A stretch of 64,000 nucleotides of DNA from Hirudinaria manillensis (lineage: Eukaryota > Annelida > Clitellata > Hirudinida > Hirudinidae), in assembly GCA_034509925.1 (NCBI GenBank), contig CM067536.1:7900001-7964000 (forward strand). The letters are read 5' to 3'. Shown piece by piece: positions 1 to 13,800 of this stretch. Position 1 is the first letter of the stretch. Each line of letters starts with the position of its first letter. The translations under genes were made by a program, and so were the position numbers. The notes beneath the pieces are model-generated. The model was not told the origin of the DNA, did no database searches, and was given only the letters and a program-made list of their open reading frames with translations.

Positions 1-121
1 TTTATATAAAGCAATGAATTATTATTCTTATTGACTTATTAATATTATTATTATTATTATTAAAAGAGATGATAATTATAAGCAAGTTAATTACTTTCGT
101 TAATAACCCGACAGACAATAG

Positions 122-855
122 TGGCCGTCTGCATGCTGTACACCTTGATTGGGATCAGTGCACTCCTGGGGTTGATGGTGGTGCTCTTGTTGACCTTTGT
201 ACAGCTGATGGTAACCAGGAGGTTGTCAAAGGAACAGCAAAATATCTGCGTAGGATTTGTTTTTTTATTATGGTGGATTTATTTTTTGTTTTTTGTGGGT
301 TTTCTTTTTGGTTGATCGGATTTCCTGTCTTCGTTCATTCAACCGATTGATCCGTCAATCGATCATTCAATCAGGTTTAGCCTAAATGTTTACCCATCGA
401 TTCTCTTGCCGGTTCCTGGCATTTCTTCTTTCGTTCACTTGTCCATCCATTTTTCATCCATTCATTCGTCTATCCACCCACCAATCCATCCGTCCACTCA
501 TCAATACGCCCGTCCACTCACACCCATTCACACCCAACCCACTCAGAAACTGACAGAGACGAGAGTGCGCAGGTGCACGGAGTTGTTGCAGAACATCAAA
601 TGCCTCAAGCTGTACGCCTGGGAGGAAACCATGGCAACGAAGGTGGACGAGGCGAGGAACGAACAGCTGAGAGCGATGGTAGTTGCTGGACTCTTGAAGG
701 CTCTGACCAGTAGGTGGTCTGACGTTCTTGGGTGGTCTACTTGACTGCTTCTATGTATCTGTGTAGTATGCACAGTTGTGTATTTGTGTCTGGTTTGTAT
801 GTATGTTTAGCTTATGCATGTATAATTTTAAAATTATTTATTATTATTATTATTG

Positions 856-922
<67 letters not shown>

Positions 923-3900
923 CATTATATAATATATGCGTGCGTGTGTGTGTGTGCGCGCGCGCGCGTTTAATTCCTTTGAATGCTTGTGTGCATTGCA
1001 AGCATTCGTGTTATGACGGGGATTTTCAGAGGCTTGACATAGGAAATTATGAAGGCTTACGTAGGCGGTGGTGGTGACGACGATGATGATGATGATGACG
1101 ACGATGATGATGATGATGACGACGATGACGATGATGATGACGACGATGACGATTATGATGACGATGATGATGACGATGATGATGACGACGATGATGACGA
1201 CGATGATGATGACGACGATGGCGATGATGATGATGACGACGATGATGAATGTGTCGATGATGGTACTTTTCAGCTTTCATCTCCGAGACGAGCAACCTGA
1301 TTGTACTTCTAGTTGTGAGTATTTTTTAATTAAAATGTAAATTATTGTAATTATTTTTTTAAAACTAAATATTTCAAAATAATATTTTTAACAAATTTCA
1401 TGTTACAAATATTTTCATAATTTTACTTCACTGAAAACTGTCGCTTAGTAAGAATTGTATGATTAAATGGAAAACATTATCTGATAAATTAATTTCAATA
1501 TATGGAAAAACAAAACAATAACAACAATAACAACAGCAAACAACAACAACATCAACACCAACAACAACAAATCTTTCCACGCAGGCGTTCTCCATCTATC
1601 CGTACATAGAGCGGGAATCCTTAACCCCTGAGCGGGTCTTTCCAGCGATCCTTCTGTTTGACATGGTCACCAGTCCGATCCACATCGTTCCAGTCCTCTG
1701 GAACTTCGTCAGCCACGCCATCTCCAGCACCAGGAACATCGCCACCTTTCTCACCAGCTACGAGATCGACAGCAAGAGACACCACGCCATTAAGGTCAGT
1801 TTGGAAAAAGACAGAGGGACCACGGGGCTGTTATGGATGGACTATGAAGTGGAGATGTATTATTATTATTATTACAATGATTATTATCATAATTATTATT
1901 TATTAATATAATATCCGCTCACCTGCGCACTAATGCATTATATATATGATCATAATTATTGTTTATTATTTATTAATATTTTTATTTATTATTTTCGTAC
2001 TAAATATCATTAAAAGATTTTTTATTAAATTAAAACATTATCAACAAAAAAAACCCATCAAACATCGACAGCCGAAGTTCCACAAGACCAGCTCCTACGC
2101 CCAGCAGAGCGTGGCAGCCTCAACCTGTCACGGCGTCTTCCAGACCGGCGGCAGCCGTCGGTCGTCCTTCGGCGACAACGGCCGAGTCAAGATGGTGCTC
2201 GGAAGCGGCGATGAAGACGACGACTGCGGGATGCAGAAGGCCAGGAAAAGCTTCGTCGGCGACTCGGACGTCGGCAAAGCTCAGACCGTGGCGTCTGGAA
2301 AGTCCGATGAAATCTCCATGAATGTTCTCGAGTCGGACTCGAGAAAGAACATGCTGGGCCCTCAAAGTGCGGCCATTCTGGCCTCGCAGCTCAGCGTCAT
2401 ACACGAGGTAGATGATGACGATGATGATGATGGTGGTAATGATGGTGACGACGGCGACGATGATGATCATGATAATGAAGGTTGTGATAGCGATGAGATT
2501 CGCATTAATAATGGTATAGATGTTAGTGAGTAGAAAGGTTGATGATGGTGGTGGCTTCAATGACGACGAGAAAATGTCATCATCATCGTCACCATCACCA
2601 CCCCTGCAATTCGCCAAATGGCCAAACTAATCAATTCGTTCTAAACTTCAATCCGTCACGGTTCATTGGGTACAAGACCCCCCCCCCAACCCTTTTCTTT
2701 TCCAGGCGGAGCAGCAACAACAACAGCAGCAGAAACTGCACCTGAAAGCAGACGACACGAAACGATCCAGGAAGCCATCCGCTGTTTCCCAGGTCGGAAA
2801 AACTGGGAAAAACAAAAAGAACAAAAAACAGGCCTCCAAAGGACCACAGGTAGGAAAACAAACGAAGGAGGCGAACCACCCTCCGGCCACTATCCCCACG
2901 ACCAACGGTTGCCATGGCGGCGGTCACTCAACCGTGGACCCGGCTGAAAACCGGGAAATTCCCCAACCATCTGGAGATGAACTCGCGAAATCGAAATTGG
3001 CGACCATGCTGTCAGTGCCCTCCGTCGCTTCTGACATGGACAAGAGTGTCAAGCATAGCGTCAGGTGATGATGAGGATTGTTTTGATGATGAATACGAAG
3101 ATGGTGATGATAAGGATGACAATGAATTGACGGTAATGATGACGCAACTGATGATTGCCATGGCAATGATGATGACAACGGCGACGACGAATAAGATGAA
3201 AATGATGACGATGACGATGACAACCGATTTGCAGGGCCTGCAGTAGACGGGCCTCTCAGCACGACATGATGTCCATGATGGTGATGATGATGATGACGCC
3301 GGGAAACAAACGAACCTCCAGCATTCTCAGTGCCTCCAACAGGTTGGTGACGACGTCGACGGAGTAGTAGTAGTGGTCGTAGTGGTGGTGGTAGTGGTTG
3401 TGGTGGTGGCAGTGGCTACATCGGCCGTTATGATGGCTGTAGTTGGTGTAGTCGCATGTCGCCTGCGGCTATTTCCAGCAAAGCGGAAGCGAAAATTACG
3501 GCTGCCTTGGCAACCCGGCGCCATCTTGGATCGTGGGCGCCATATTGGAAATTTCCGAAGAAAAAAAAAGAGCAACATCATTCTTATGGAAAATTTGGAG
3601 GAAAGCTCTCTAGACGGAGAATCCATCGGTCAAAAATGTCACTTACGCAAGAACACTATGACGATGACGACAACGACGATGATGATGATGGCTATGATGA
3701 CTATCGATGTTGCGCTAAATAAATAGAGCAGTAATTTGTAATCAACGTATAATGTAGCTTCATCTACCTTCATTCAAATTCACACACAACATCACAACGA
3801 CAAAAAAAATTAGTAATCTTTTCCTAATGACTTAGTAATAGTTGACTCGTAATGACGTCATAATTGACATGTCAGCATGGGCTCAGGCTTGGACGACGAC

Positions 3901-4695
3901 GACCTCATCGACCCCAATAGGGACGTGGGTGTGGCCGTGGACGTCAGCGGGGGGTACTTTTCCTGGGAGCCTGAATCGCCAGAGCCCCTCCTTACTGAGA
4001 TTCACTTCAAAGCAGATGCCGGTTAAGTTTGGTTTCTTATCGTCGTCGTCGTCACGTCTAAGTCATTACCGTCTCTGCCAGCCATCGTCGTCGTCATCAT
4101 TGTTATCATCTTCGTCGTCATCATCACAGCTGACTATTGTGGCCGTGGTCATCATCATCATCATCATCACCATTATTATTATTATTATTGTTGGCTATGC
4201 CAGCCACTGTCGCCGTCGTCATCATCATAGCTGGCAACTCAATCTATTGATATGGTCACGGTCATCATCATCAAAATCATCATTATAGGATGTGTCATCC
4301 ATCGTTGTGGCCATAGTCATTGCCGTCATTGTTATCATCATCATCGTCATCATCACAGGCCGTCTGACGGTTATCGTTGGTGCAGTGGGGTCTGGCAAAA
4401 GTTCTCTCATCAGCGCCATCTTGGGAGAGATGAACAGAATGAGCGGAACAATCACCTGGAAACCGTAAGCAATCCGATGTTTATTCAATTAGTCCCCAAT
4501 TAATTATTCATGAGATGGTCTGAAGTCTGAGACTTTGTGATCATTTACAGTTAAAACAAAAAATACACCCCATGGACAAACATTAAAAATTCAAGAAGCT
4601 GAAAAGGTTTTGTACGCCAACAAGTATCCTTAGAAAACAGATGTCATGTAATGAAGATTTTATGGAATTATTTCATTATTATTATTATTATTATT

Positions 4696-4751
<56 letters not shown>

Positions 4752-4763
4752 ATTATTATTATT

Positions 4764-4796
<33 letters not shown>

Positions 4797-4838
4797 TCAA
4801 ACTAAATCACTGCCTCTGGATGAGACTTGGCTTGCTGC

Positions 4839-4872
<34 letters not shown>

Positions 4873-7800
4873 CACTATAATATTATTAACTTATAGTTAT
4901 AATTTATTTTATAATTAGAGCTCCTAGGCTGTAGCATAATAAGTGTAAACGATAAAGCATTGAAAACGAAAAAACAAATTATTTATTGAAAAGTAATAAT
5001 TTCAAAAAATTCAGTTTTATCACTCAAAAATGTTTGTCGTTTATGAATTGGAAAAACAAAGGCCATTTGTCTCGAAAAAAACACCCTTAAATTTAATGAT
5101 CTCCGCATTCACATCCTTGAAAGTCATCTTTGAACTCAATATCAAGGTCGTAGGATGGGAAGAGACCGAGCGTCTCCAGTGTGGAGTTGAAGTCTTCACC
5201 ATCGTATACCTTGTCACTCTTTTTGTCCTTCAAGCAGTGAATCTTTCTGCTGAGTCTCTTATTGCGTTCTTCTATGACGGCCCACAGTTCTGAAAAGGTC
5301 TTCGTCTTGTCGATACTCACCGCCATGAACATCTTATTCTCGTGGAAGATCCGTATGCAAGTCTCCTTGTCGTCTGCAGACGCTTTGAAAGCTTCGCGCC
5401 CGACTTTCTCTAGTCCCAAGTTTCCGGTCGGAGTCAGACCGAGAGAAAGGAGGCTGGATGACATGCTCTCTTCGGCAAAAACCTTGCGAGGAAAGCGTTG
5501 TACCAATTGGAACTGACTCCTTTCAACGTCTTTGCACTTCTCCTCGATTTCATCCCAAAGTTCTGATATCGTCTTCGAACTGGGCACGGAGAGCAACAAT
5601 CTGGACCCGTCCAGTTTGACAAGTTGAATGCGAGTTTGACCTTCAGCTGACCTTACCGCTTGACCTTCTACGGACTGGTTTGACTTTGGTTCCGCCTTGT
5701 ACGATTTCAGGGCCAACAGCTCTTTGTCCGCTTGAATTTCCTTCATCAGGTTTTCGTTCTTCAGTTTGTTTTCAGCAATCTCGATTTTGCGCTTCCTCTG
5801 GAATTCTTCGTAAAGCAAACGTTGCTTTTGCTTCGCCATCAGCTCCTTATCTTGTAGATCTGACATTTTCTTAACTTTAAGGCTGCTTTGTTTCTGTCTG
5901 CTTAGGCTGGTGATTGTACTGTGATTGTACTTTCTTGTCTAGTCTTCAATTTCAAAAGTATTTAATCGTGCTTGATCGATAAATTTAAATAAGAAAATTT
6001 TATTTTTCGTTTTAAAATTTTATTGTTATTAATTAAATGGATTTTTAAAAATTTTGTATTTAAATTTGTCATATTAATAAAATGAAAATCACATCCATCG
6101 CATTTGGTAACATCGCATTAAAATAGCCAGTCTGAATCTGTTGTTGCTGTTGTATAATTTACAAAACCAGTAGCATCAACACTAGGTGTAACTTCACAGA
6201 CATTGGTTTTTCTAATTCCCTCTAATTAAATTATTTAAGCAAACAATTTTTGATTATATAACAACTGGAATTTACTTCGATTTAAATATCAAAACATGTT
6301 TATTAAAAGAAATTAAATAGATAAATTTGAAAAAAAAAATCAAATTCATGATTAGTGATTAGCTTCAGGCCGATTGATCCGATTCCAGCATTCTCAGGTA
6401 GGTTTTGTTCCAATCTTTTATGGAAAAATCGGAGTCTCTCTTGGTCTTCTTATTTTTCGCCATTTCGATGGAACGTTTGGGAAGAGTTCGTCCTTTTACC
6501 ATTGTTTGGTCTTCTGCTGAAATTAAGTTCTCGGTGATCGAAAATGGAACATTTCTCTCTACAAACGTCAGATTTGCAGCCGGGGTGAGGCCGAGGGATG
6601 ACAGAGTGGATGACAGAGTCTCCTCGTCGTAGACCTTACGAGGGTAAAGTTGGACCAAGTGATAATAAGTCCTGTTTTCTTTACATATGCATTCAATTTC
6701 ATCCCAAAGGTCTGATACCGTCTTTTCATCGCTAATGGACAGCATCAGCTTTGAACCGTCCAACTTTACAATTCTGACTTGCGTTTCGCTCTCATTCCTC
6801 TTTCTAGGAAATCTAACAGCTGGTAGTTTCTGACACGCAGGCCTAAATGCTTGTGTGTTCCTCAAAGCCATCAGTTCCCTGTCGGCTTTCCATTCCTTCA
6901 GGAGGTTTTCTTGTCTGATTTTGTCCTCTTTTTGAAGCCTTAATTGTTCTTTCCTAATTTCCTCGTAAAGTCCACGCCTTTCTTCCGTCTTAGGTTCAAT
7001 GGCGAGTTCCTGTTTCTGTTTCTTTTCAGCAAGACCGAGAGAAGACATTGAGGAAGACAATATTTCCTCGCCGCTTGCCTTAGCCAGAGGTTCGTCTCTC
7101 ATTTCGAATCCCAAATTTCCAGTTGGAACGAGACCAAGAAAGGCCAGAGTTGATGACAAAGATTCATCTTCGAAGACTTTGCGCGGGTACATTTGGACCA
7201 AGTGATAATGGTATCTGTCTTCCTTTTCGCATAAAGGTTCGATTTCATCCCAGAGCTGCGATAATGTTTTACTCGAGGCTATGGATATCCTCTTTCTCGT
7301 GCCATCCAATTTAAGGAACTGGATTGTGGACATTTGTTCACCAATATTTGTGCTGGTTGTTGTCATTTCGAGATGTTAAGAATCTGATATTTCTAGAATA
7401 TTGGGCTGATTAGATCTTGTCGTCTGTTTGTGTGTCTGCAATACACAAATTCATTTGTCGACTTCGCCAGGAAAGATTGTTAATATTCGATATATTTAAT
7501 TATTTTGTTTGTTTAATTGTTTTAATTAATTTTTTTATTTAATTATTTTCTTGTTTATTTAATTTAATTATTTTTGTTTAATTAATTTGTTTAATTTAAT
7601 TATTTTTGTTTAATTAATTTATTTAATTAAATTAATTTTATGTTTAAATTTTTTCATTAATTTTTTGTTTAATTAATTCTATTATTTAATTTATTTTTTA
7701 ATAATTTAAAAAAAAATTAATGCAATATATTAAAATTTTATATATTTTAATATAATTAAATTAAATTTTTACATAACACGGTTTATAATGGATCAATGGA

Positions 7801-10800
7801 ATTTGTCACTTGTTCCACGACAAGCAAACAAATCTCTCCTCTTACCAGGATTAAAAAAATTTATAACGATCAGAATTTATCGAAATATTTTTTTAAAATT
7901 ATAAACTTGAACATTTCTTATTTAAAGTGTAGAATATAATCAAAAAAATGACGATTGAATATTTATAGGTTCAGTTTATAAATAATAATGTAGGGAGTGA
8001 GCCCGAAAGGGCACAGGGCCGGTGACAAAGTTTTCCCACCCGTACATTTTCACGATTCGGGAAAATATTTGAAATTCGATCCATAGAAGTGATTAGATCG
8101 GTGGATTTTCTTGGAGTCTTTTAATTTTTGCCTGATTATTCAATATGGCTGTTTAAATGAATATTGAAATGAATTCGCAGTGGTCTGTCCACATGCTATT
8201 CCGGAAGTACTCCGTGGTTGTTGAACTCCTCACTCCAGGAAAATGTCCTCTTCGGGGAGCCAATGGAAAGGAAGAGGTTGTAATGCTTATTATACTTTAA
8301 GGAGGGAATGATTAGTAGCTAAGTAGGAAGTTGGGTAGGAATCGGGTGGAAGTGGGGATGGATAAATTAAAAATTTTGACTAATTAAGAGAAATGATATC
8401 TGTGAAATAAATTTCAAAACCAGATCGGCTAATCCAATGAATTTGTATTAGCAATTAAAATGCTAAAAAATATATATTATATCTCATAAATGTTTTAAAA
8501 GTTGAGATTGATTAAATTTGTTTTCCAGGTACAAGAGGGTGCTCAGGGCTTGTGCCCTCCAGCAAGACATTGACATCCTGCCCGAGAAAGATCTCACAGA
8601 AATAGGCAGTAAAGTGAGGGTCAATTATTTCTCAAATTTGGATTAGAAGTTTAAAAATAAATATATATATATGTATTATCCTTTTACTATTTATTGATCC
8701 TAATAAGTGACCCTGTATTCTTATCATTCCTTGGTACAGTTATAAATTTACAAATGGCGCTAATGTCAGAGAACTAACTGGCATTCCACATTTACAGGGC
8801 ATAAGCTTAAGCCAGGGTCAAAGATTGAGGGTCAGCATCGCAAGAGCCATTTATTCTAAAGCAGACTTAGTTGTTTTGGTAAGTTCCACTATACTCATCA
8901 TCATCATCATCGGTTTGTAATGCATATTTCCACTGGCATTTATTTGGAGGAAACCTTATTTGAATGAGTAATGTTTCATGTTCTATTTGATAAAATACAA
9001 TGTCGAATGAATAATTCATGCATTCAATCAATGAATTCAATCAGTTGCTGTACACTCCTCGAAATAGGATGATCCATTTTCGGCTCTGGACTTGCCAACA
9101 GCCTCGCACATATTCGAAGATGGAATACTCCATTTCTGCCTTCTTAAGAGGAAAAGGACCGTCATTTTGGTTACACATGAGCTGCACTTTCTGCCATTCG
9201 CTCACGCTGTTAGTGATTGAGTGATTGGTCCACTGATATATAATTGAAGTAATTGTTATTCATGACAATAACATTGAACTAGTGAATTGATTGGTGAATG
9301 AATGAATGAATGAATGAATGAATGAATGAATGAAAGAATGAATGAATGAATGAATGAATGAATGAATGAATGAATGAATGAATGAAAATGAATGAATGAA
9401 TGAATGAATGAATGAATGAATGAAAATGAATGAATGAAAATGAATGAATGAATGAAAATGAATGAATGAATGAAAATGAATGAATGAATGAATGAATGAA
9501 TGAATGAATGAATGAATGAATGAATGAATGAATGAATGAATGAATGAATGAATGAATGAATGAATGAATGAATGAATGAATGAATGAATGAATGAATGAA
9601 TGAATGAATGAATGAATGAATGAATGAATGAATGAATGAATGAATGAATGAATGAATGAATGAATGAATGAATGAATGAATGAATGAATGAATGAATGAA
9701 TGAATGAATGAATGAATGAATGAATGAATGAATGAATGAACGAATGAACAAATGAATGATCGAACGAATGAACGAACGGACGAACGAATGAATGCATGCA
9801 TATATTGGAACACAGATCTACCAAGTGGACAACGGATGTCTCCAGTTCCACGGCAGACTCCAGGACGTGAAAGAAAACAATCCTCAGTTGTTTGCAGTAT
9901 GGCAGGATGGACTGAGGAGAGCCAGGTATTATTATTATTTATTATTATTATTATTATTATATATTATCTTTATTCCAATTAATTTCACCAATCAATATTC
10001 GTTTGGCTCATTAATAATTGACGACATTGATGAAATGACATGACATAAACAATACAAATAAACCCCATGATTTATCAACAAAAAGATCCTAATGCAATAC
10101 CAATGCATAGAATTATGACGATCCTGATGATGATACTGTTGTTGAATCGCTTGGTTTTTGGAAACGCAGGAAGGAAAACCAGCTGCGGGCGGAAATAGAG
10201 GACACCACGAACACAGAGAGACTTGTTCTTCTCCGGAAGATCAGAACGCTGGAGTTCAGAAGGGAACTTGCCAAGGTGCTTTGCTAACTGGCGTTGACGT
10301 GATCTTGTACCATGTCGTCGTAAAGAAATTCATTCATCCACTCATTCATCAAGCCATTCACTCAGTCATCCATGCGTGCATCTAAGCATTCATTCAAGAA
10401 TTCATTCATCGGCCGGTTTTCAAGAAATCATTCAGATAATCATGCACACCGACGATATTTATTTTATTTAAAATTTAATAATGCTCGTTAATAGGATATC
10501 TTAATTCGTTATTTTGCAATTATGCGTTTTATCTATATAATAATAATTTTGTATATAATATGTATATCGGTTCGTATCGATATACATTGTTGCTGATTGT
10601 CGCGAAAATATCAGAAATCGTTGAAGCAAATGGGACTCTTTATTTGAGTTTGCAGTCGATTTTGCACGAAGACAAGAAAGGGGAAAGTCCCAGAAGAATG
10701 TTCCTCACGGGTATTTTCCAGTTTCACTTCATTCTTTCGATTTCACTAATTATATCATTAGTTGGTAAGTCAATCTCTTTAAGTTAATTTGTATATTTTT

Positions 10801-13800
10801 GTGCGAAATGCGTATAAATTATTCATAAAACGTCTTATAACTTATTCATAGGACAAACGACCCACATTACTATAGAGGAGGAGCATCCAGGGGTTGATGA
10901 TGTGCCTGTGACCAATCAGAAGCCGGGCGAAGACGATGACGACGAAGCCACGGCTGCCACAGTTGAATTTGATCAGGGATTGGCTGGAATCGACCAATTG
11001 GGACGAACCAGAAGCGAGACAAGTAATTCTAGATTTTCTTTCCAACGTTTTAATATCCTAATTTTATTATTATTATAAAATTCTTTTATTCTTGCTTATT
11101 TTTTTAAAGGACAGTTTTTCAAAATTATTCCACCTTTTTCTGAGATTATCTCAGGAATATCACGAATCTAACATGTATGAACATCCTCTAACATCTAGAA
11201 AAATTTATTCGGACCTGTTCAATTTACACTTATCGGGTTTTCCAACTCCATAGTTGTTTTCAGCTCCTGAATGGCTTTGACCATCGTCGTTCGATTGAAC
11301 CTGGCAGCTTCTAACGCCACTCTTTCTAGGACATTTTCCTTCGTTTGCCTGCTTCCCTTCAAAGACTTCAATAAATTGAGAAGTGGGGCTAATTGTTTTC
11401 CCGGTCTCCTGACTATCTTTAAAGAATTAGTTATTATTTCTTGGAGTTCTTTGTCCTTCAGATGCCTCTTCGGATGGTTGTTACTTGCAGCATGCCTACT
11501 ATTTTCCAAATCTTTAGGTGCACTTACTGTAGCCGGAGATGGAGAAAATGATGACAAAAAGGACCCTGCAGGGGTGTTTCTACTATTTTCCATATCTTTA
11601 GGTGCACCTACTGTAGCCGGAGATGGAGAAAATGATGGGATCGATGCTGACAAAAAGGATCCTGCAGGGATGTTTCTACTATTTTCCATATCTTTACGTG
11701 CACCTACTGTAGCCGGAGATGGAGAAAATGATGAGATCTTTGCTGACAACAAGTCCCTTGCAGGGATGTTTCTTGGAAAAGGACACTGCTTCCTTCTGAG
11801 AGGCGAAGGTGCTAGAGGAGAAGGAGAAGAATTGGAAGATGTCGGCGATGTCTCCTGGATAGATCTCATCTTATCGAAAGACTCGGGGGCTGAGCTCAAT
11901 ATTGCCTCGTCTGCTTCGTCGATCAAATTCTGTTTGACCTTGAACGGATTTCCAAATGCATGTAATCTGGTCGGGGCTGCTTCAATTTCTCTTAGCGGAG
12001 CTGTTTGCTTTTTGAGATATTCCTGGTAGTTGCCCATGTCATGGATAGGCTTAGTGTGTAGACTTTCTATTTCGTTGAGCTTGACTCCGGTAATGCATGT
12101 AGCAAAATAGTTCAATCTGATCTTCGACAGATTCTCCACGAGTTCCATTCGTTGAATGTCGTGAGGATTCGTGTAGATGTGAGTGTCTTTCGATTCAACA
12201 ACTTGAAGAGTCAGATTTTCATATTCTTCCGAAGGCAGATCCAGCTCCTTGCGCAGGCCGTAGATGTCTCCAAAGTAGTGGTCCATCAATTTGTCTTTAT
12301 CAGCTGGTGTAAGAGAATTTATTGAAAGCTGAGGAATAACTTTGATCGTAGGACTTTGAGCAGGCTGACCGACAGAGGCTATCAACTGATCGTAACTGCT
12401 TTTTGACTGGGTCTTCACCTTCTTTAGGTGCGTGGCCACCGAATAGCTCAAGAAATTTTCCATCTGATCGGGAATTAAGTTGAGACTTCCGAGTACTGAC
12501 ACTCTTCCAAAGGCTTTCTTCAACGGCACAGCATAATAAGGCGGAACAGAATTCAAGTAACCATCAAACTGCGTCCTCCACTTTGGTGTGACTTCGAACT
12601 TATATACTTTAGCCAAGTCGTTTAGCAGAGAAAATAGCAACGGATAGTTATAAGGCATGACGAACAGATTCACAGCGGTTAAGTTTGTATTTGCTTTCAA
12701 GTAACCGAAAGGATGACCGAACTCAGAATGTTTTGAACTGTTTTTCATGAACACTTGCCACGCCACATTCGACTGTTTCTTTTCAATGATGTACTGAGTC
12801 AAAGGCGACGTCTCAAATTCATATTTATCAAATGGAAAATTTTCCATGGTTAATGGTTCGCAAGGTCGACACGAAAAGCTTATCCGAGGATGTGCTGAAC
12901 GCGGAGGTAAGGAATCTTTTCCTGCGTCTGGCCAATAGCTTTCCGGAATAGGCCAGTGGCCGGTTGTGGCACCTTTCTGGGCCGATCTGTTAATGAGCAA
13001 AACTTGTCTACAATTGTGCAACGATTGCAATTCGAAATCCTCTGCTCCATGTGAACGCTCGGAGGGCAGTTTACTGAAGTTTACGACCACTCCGTTCTGG
13101 AGTTTCTGCGCCAGTGATTCCAGACATGACACCAGAGATTTCTGAGAAGTTATGGCATAAGAACGACCCCCTGTGGTTTCGCACATCGAATCGATCGGAC
13201 AGCCTTCAGCCCTGGGCAAACAGGAAAATTCTGAAAGCTCAACGGATCCCATCTTTAAAACAAGGCCATAGAGTCTGTGATCCCATCTAAATGGTTCATC
13301 GGTGAGTTCAGAGCCCACAAGTGCTGTGTACTGGTCCACGTCTGTAGACAACTTTTTTAGTATATTAGGTTTTGATGCGACATTACCGTCAGTGAAGCAT
13401 ATAATGTTTGCAGGCTCGATATAAAACGGATGGCGTCCCTGACCAAATGTATCTATGCCCGTTTGCAACCTGTTAACATTCAGCAAATCGAGGGCATTTC
13501 TGAGTGCCGATTCTAAGTCCGACAATCCCTTGGCCTCTAGGGACTTCAATTCGTTTAAAAACGTAATATGGCTCTCCTTCCATCCGGCTTTTACATTCAT
13601 CGGCGAATCTTCGAACGTCAGCAGCATGTACCTGTCCAGGCGACATGCCGGATCTCTGGATCTGATCTTTAAAAACATTTCTATTGAATGCTTGGCAATG
13701 TCGAGAAATGTCGTCCCTAGACGGGTGCATTGGTTCATGGATGCACTTGTGTCCACGAGAAAAATGATGATCGTCATGTTGTGACAGAAAGTTATCCTAT

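Larger units (their letters stand above)
122..1794 (+). other. ABCC gene: C-terminal part of transmembrane domain 1
   Basis: Four exons encode hydrophobic helices and the cytoplasmic loop typical of ABCC TMD1. The second exon (547-709) carries the hallmark intracellular-loop motif [11 protein letters not shown]. The third exon, 1274-1314, is only 41 nt; it is supported because it restores the reading frame between a phase-1 donor at 709 and a phase-0 acceptor at 1585 and fills the helix expected at this place. The fourth exon ends with a coupling segment ([14 protein letters not shown]) that resembles the elbow before NBD1. Confidence 0.75.
3931..9208 (+). other. ABCC gene: nucleotide-binding domain 1
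   Basis: The domain is spread over six exons. Walker A is GAVGSGKSS (exon 4359-4464). The Q-loop position reads [10 protein letters not shown], so the glutamine usual in ABCC proteins (AQKPWLLN in SUR) is a serine. The signature is LSQGQ, Walker B ends [11 protein letters not shown] with Asp in place of the catalytic Glu as in other ABCC NBD1s, and the H-loop His is present (THE). A 3.7 kb intron between 4464 and 8181 holds two minus-strand UBX genes. Confidence 0.85.

Noticed and set aside
1047..1340. Poly-Asp, poly-His/Arg and Thr/Met frames over a GAT repeat
   Set aside because: Microsatellite translation artefacts in an ABCC intron; splice phases of the flanking exons exclude them.
3456..3722. 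Open frame between two ABCC linker exons
   Set aside because: Compatible acceptor (TTCCAG) but no clear donor, and the direct splice 3342 to 3876 is already in frame and coherent. Possible alternative exon only.
9256..9851. Three overlapping minus-strand frames of 160-190 residues with Ser-Phe-Ile-His repeats
   Set aside because: Direct products of the TGAA repeat; a 4-bp unit without stops is open in several frames. No unique coding sequence around them.
11271..12029. 252-residue plus-strand frame opposite INTS6
   Set aside because: Antisense of the INTS6 gene, including its repeat region; no homology or independent signals.
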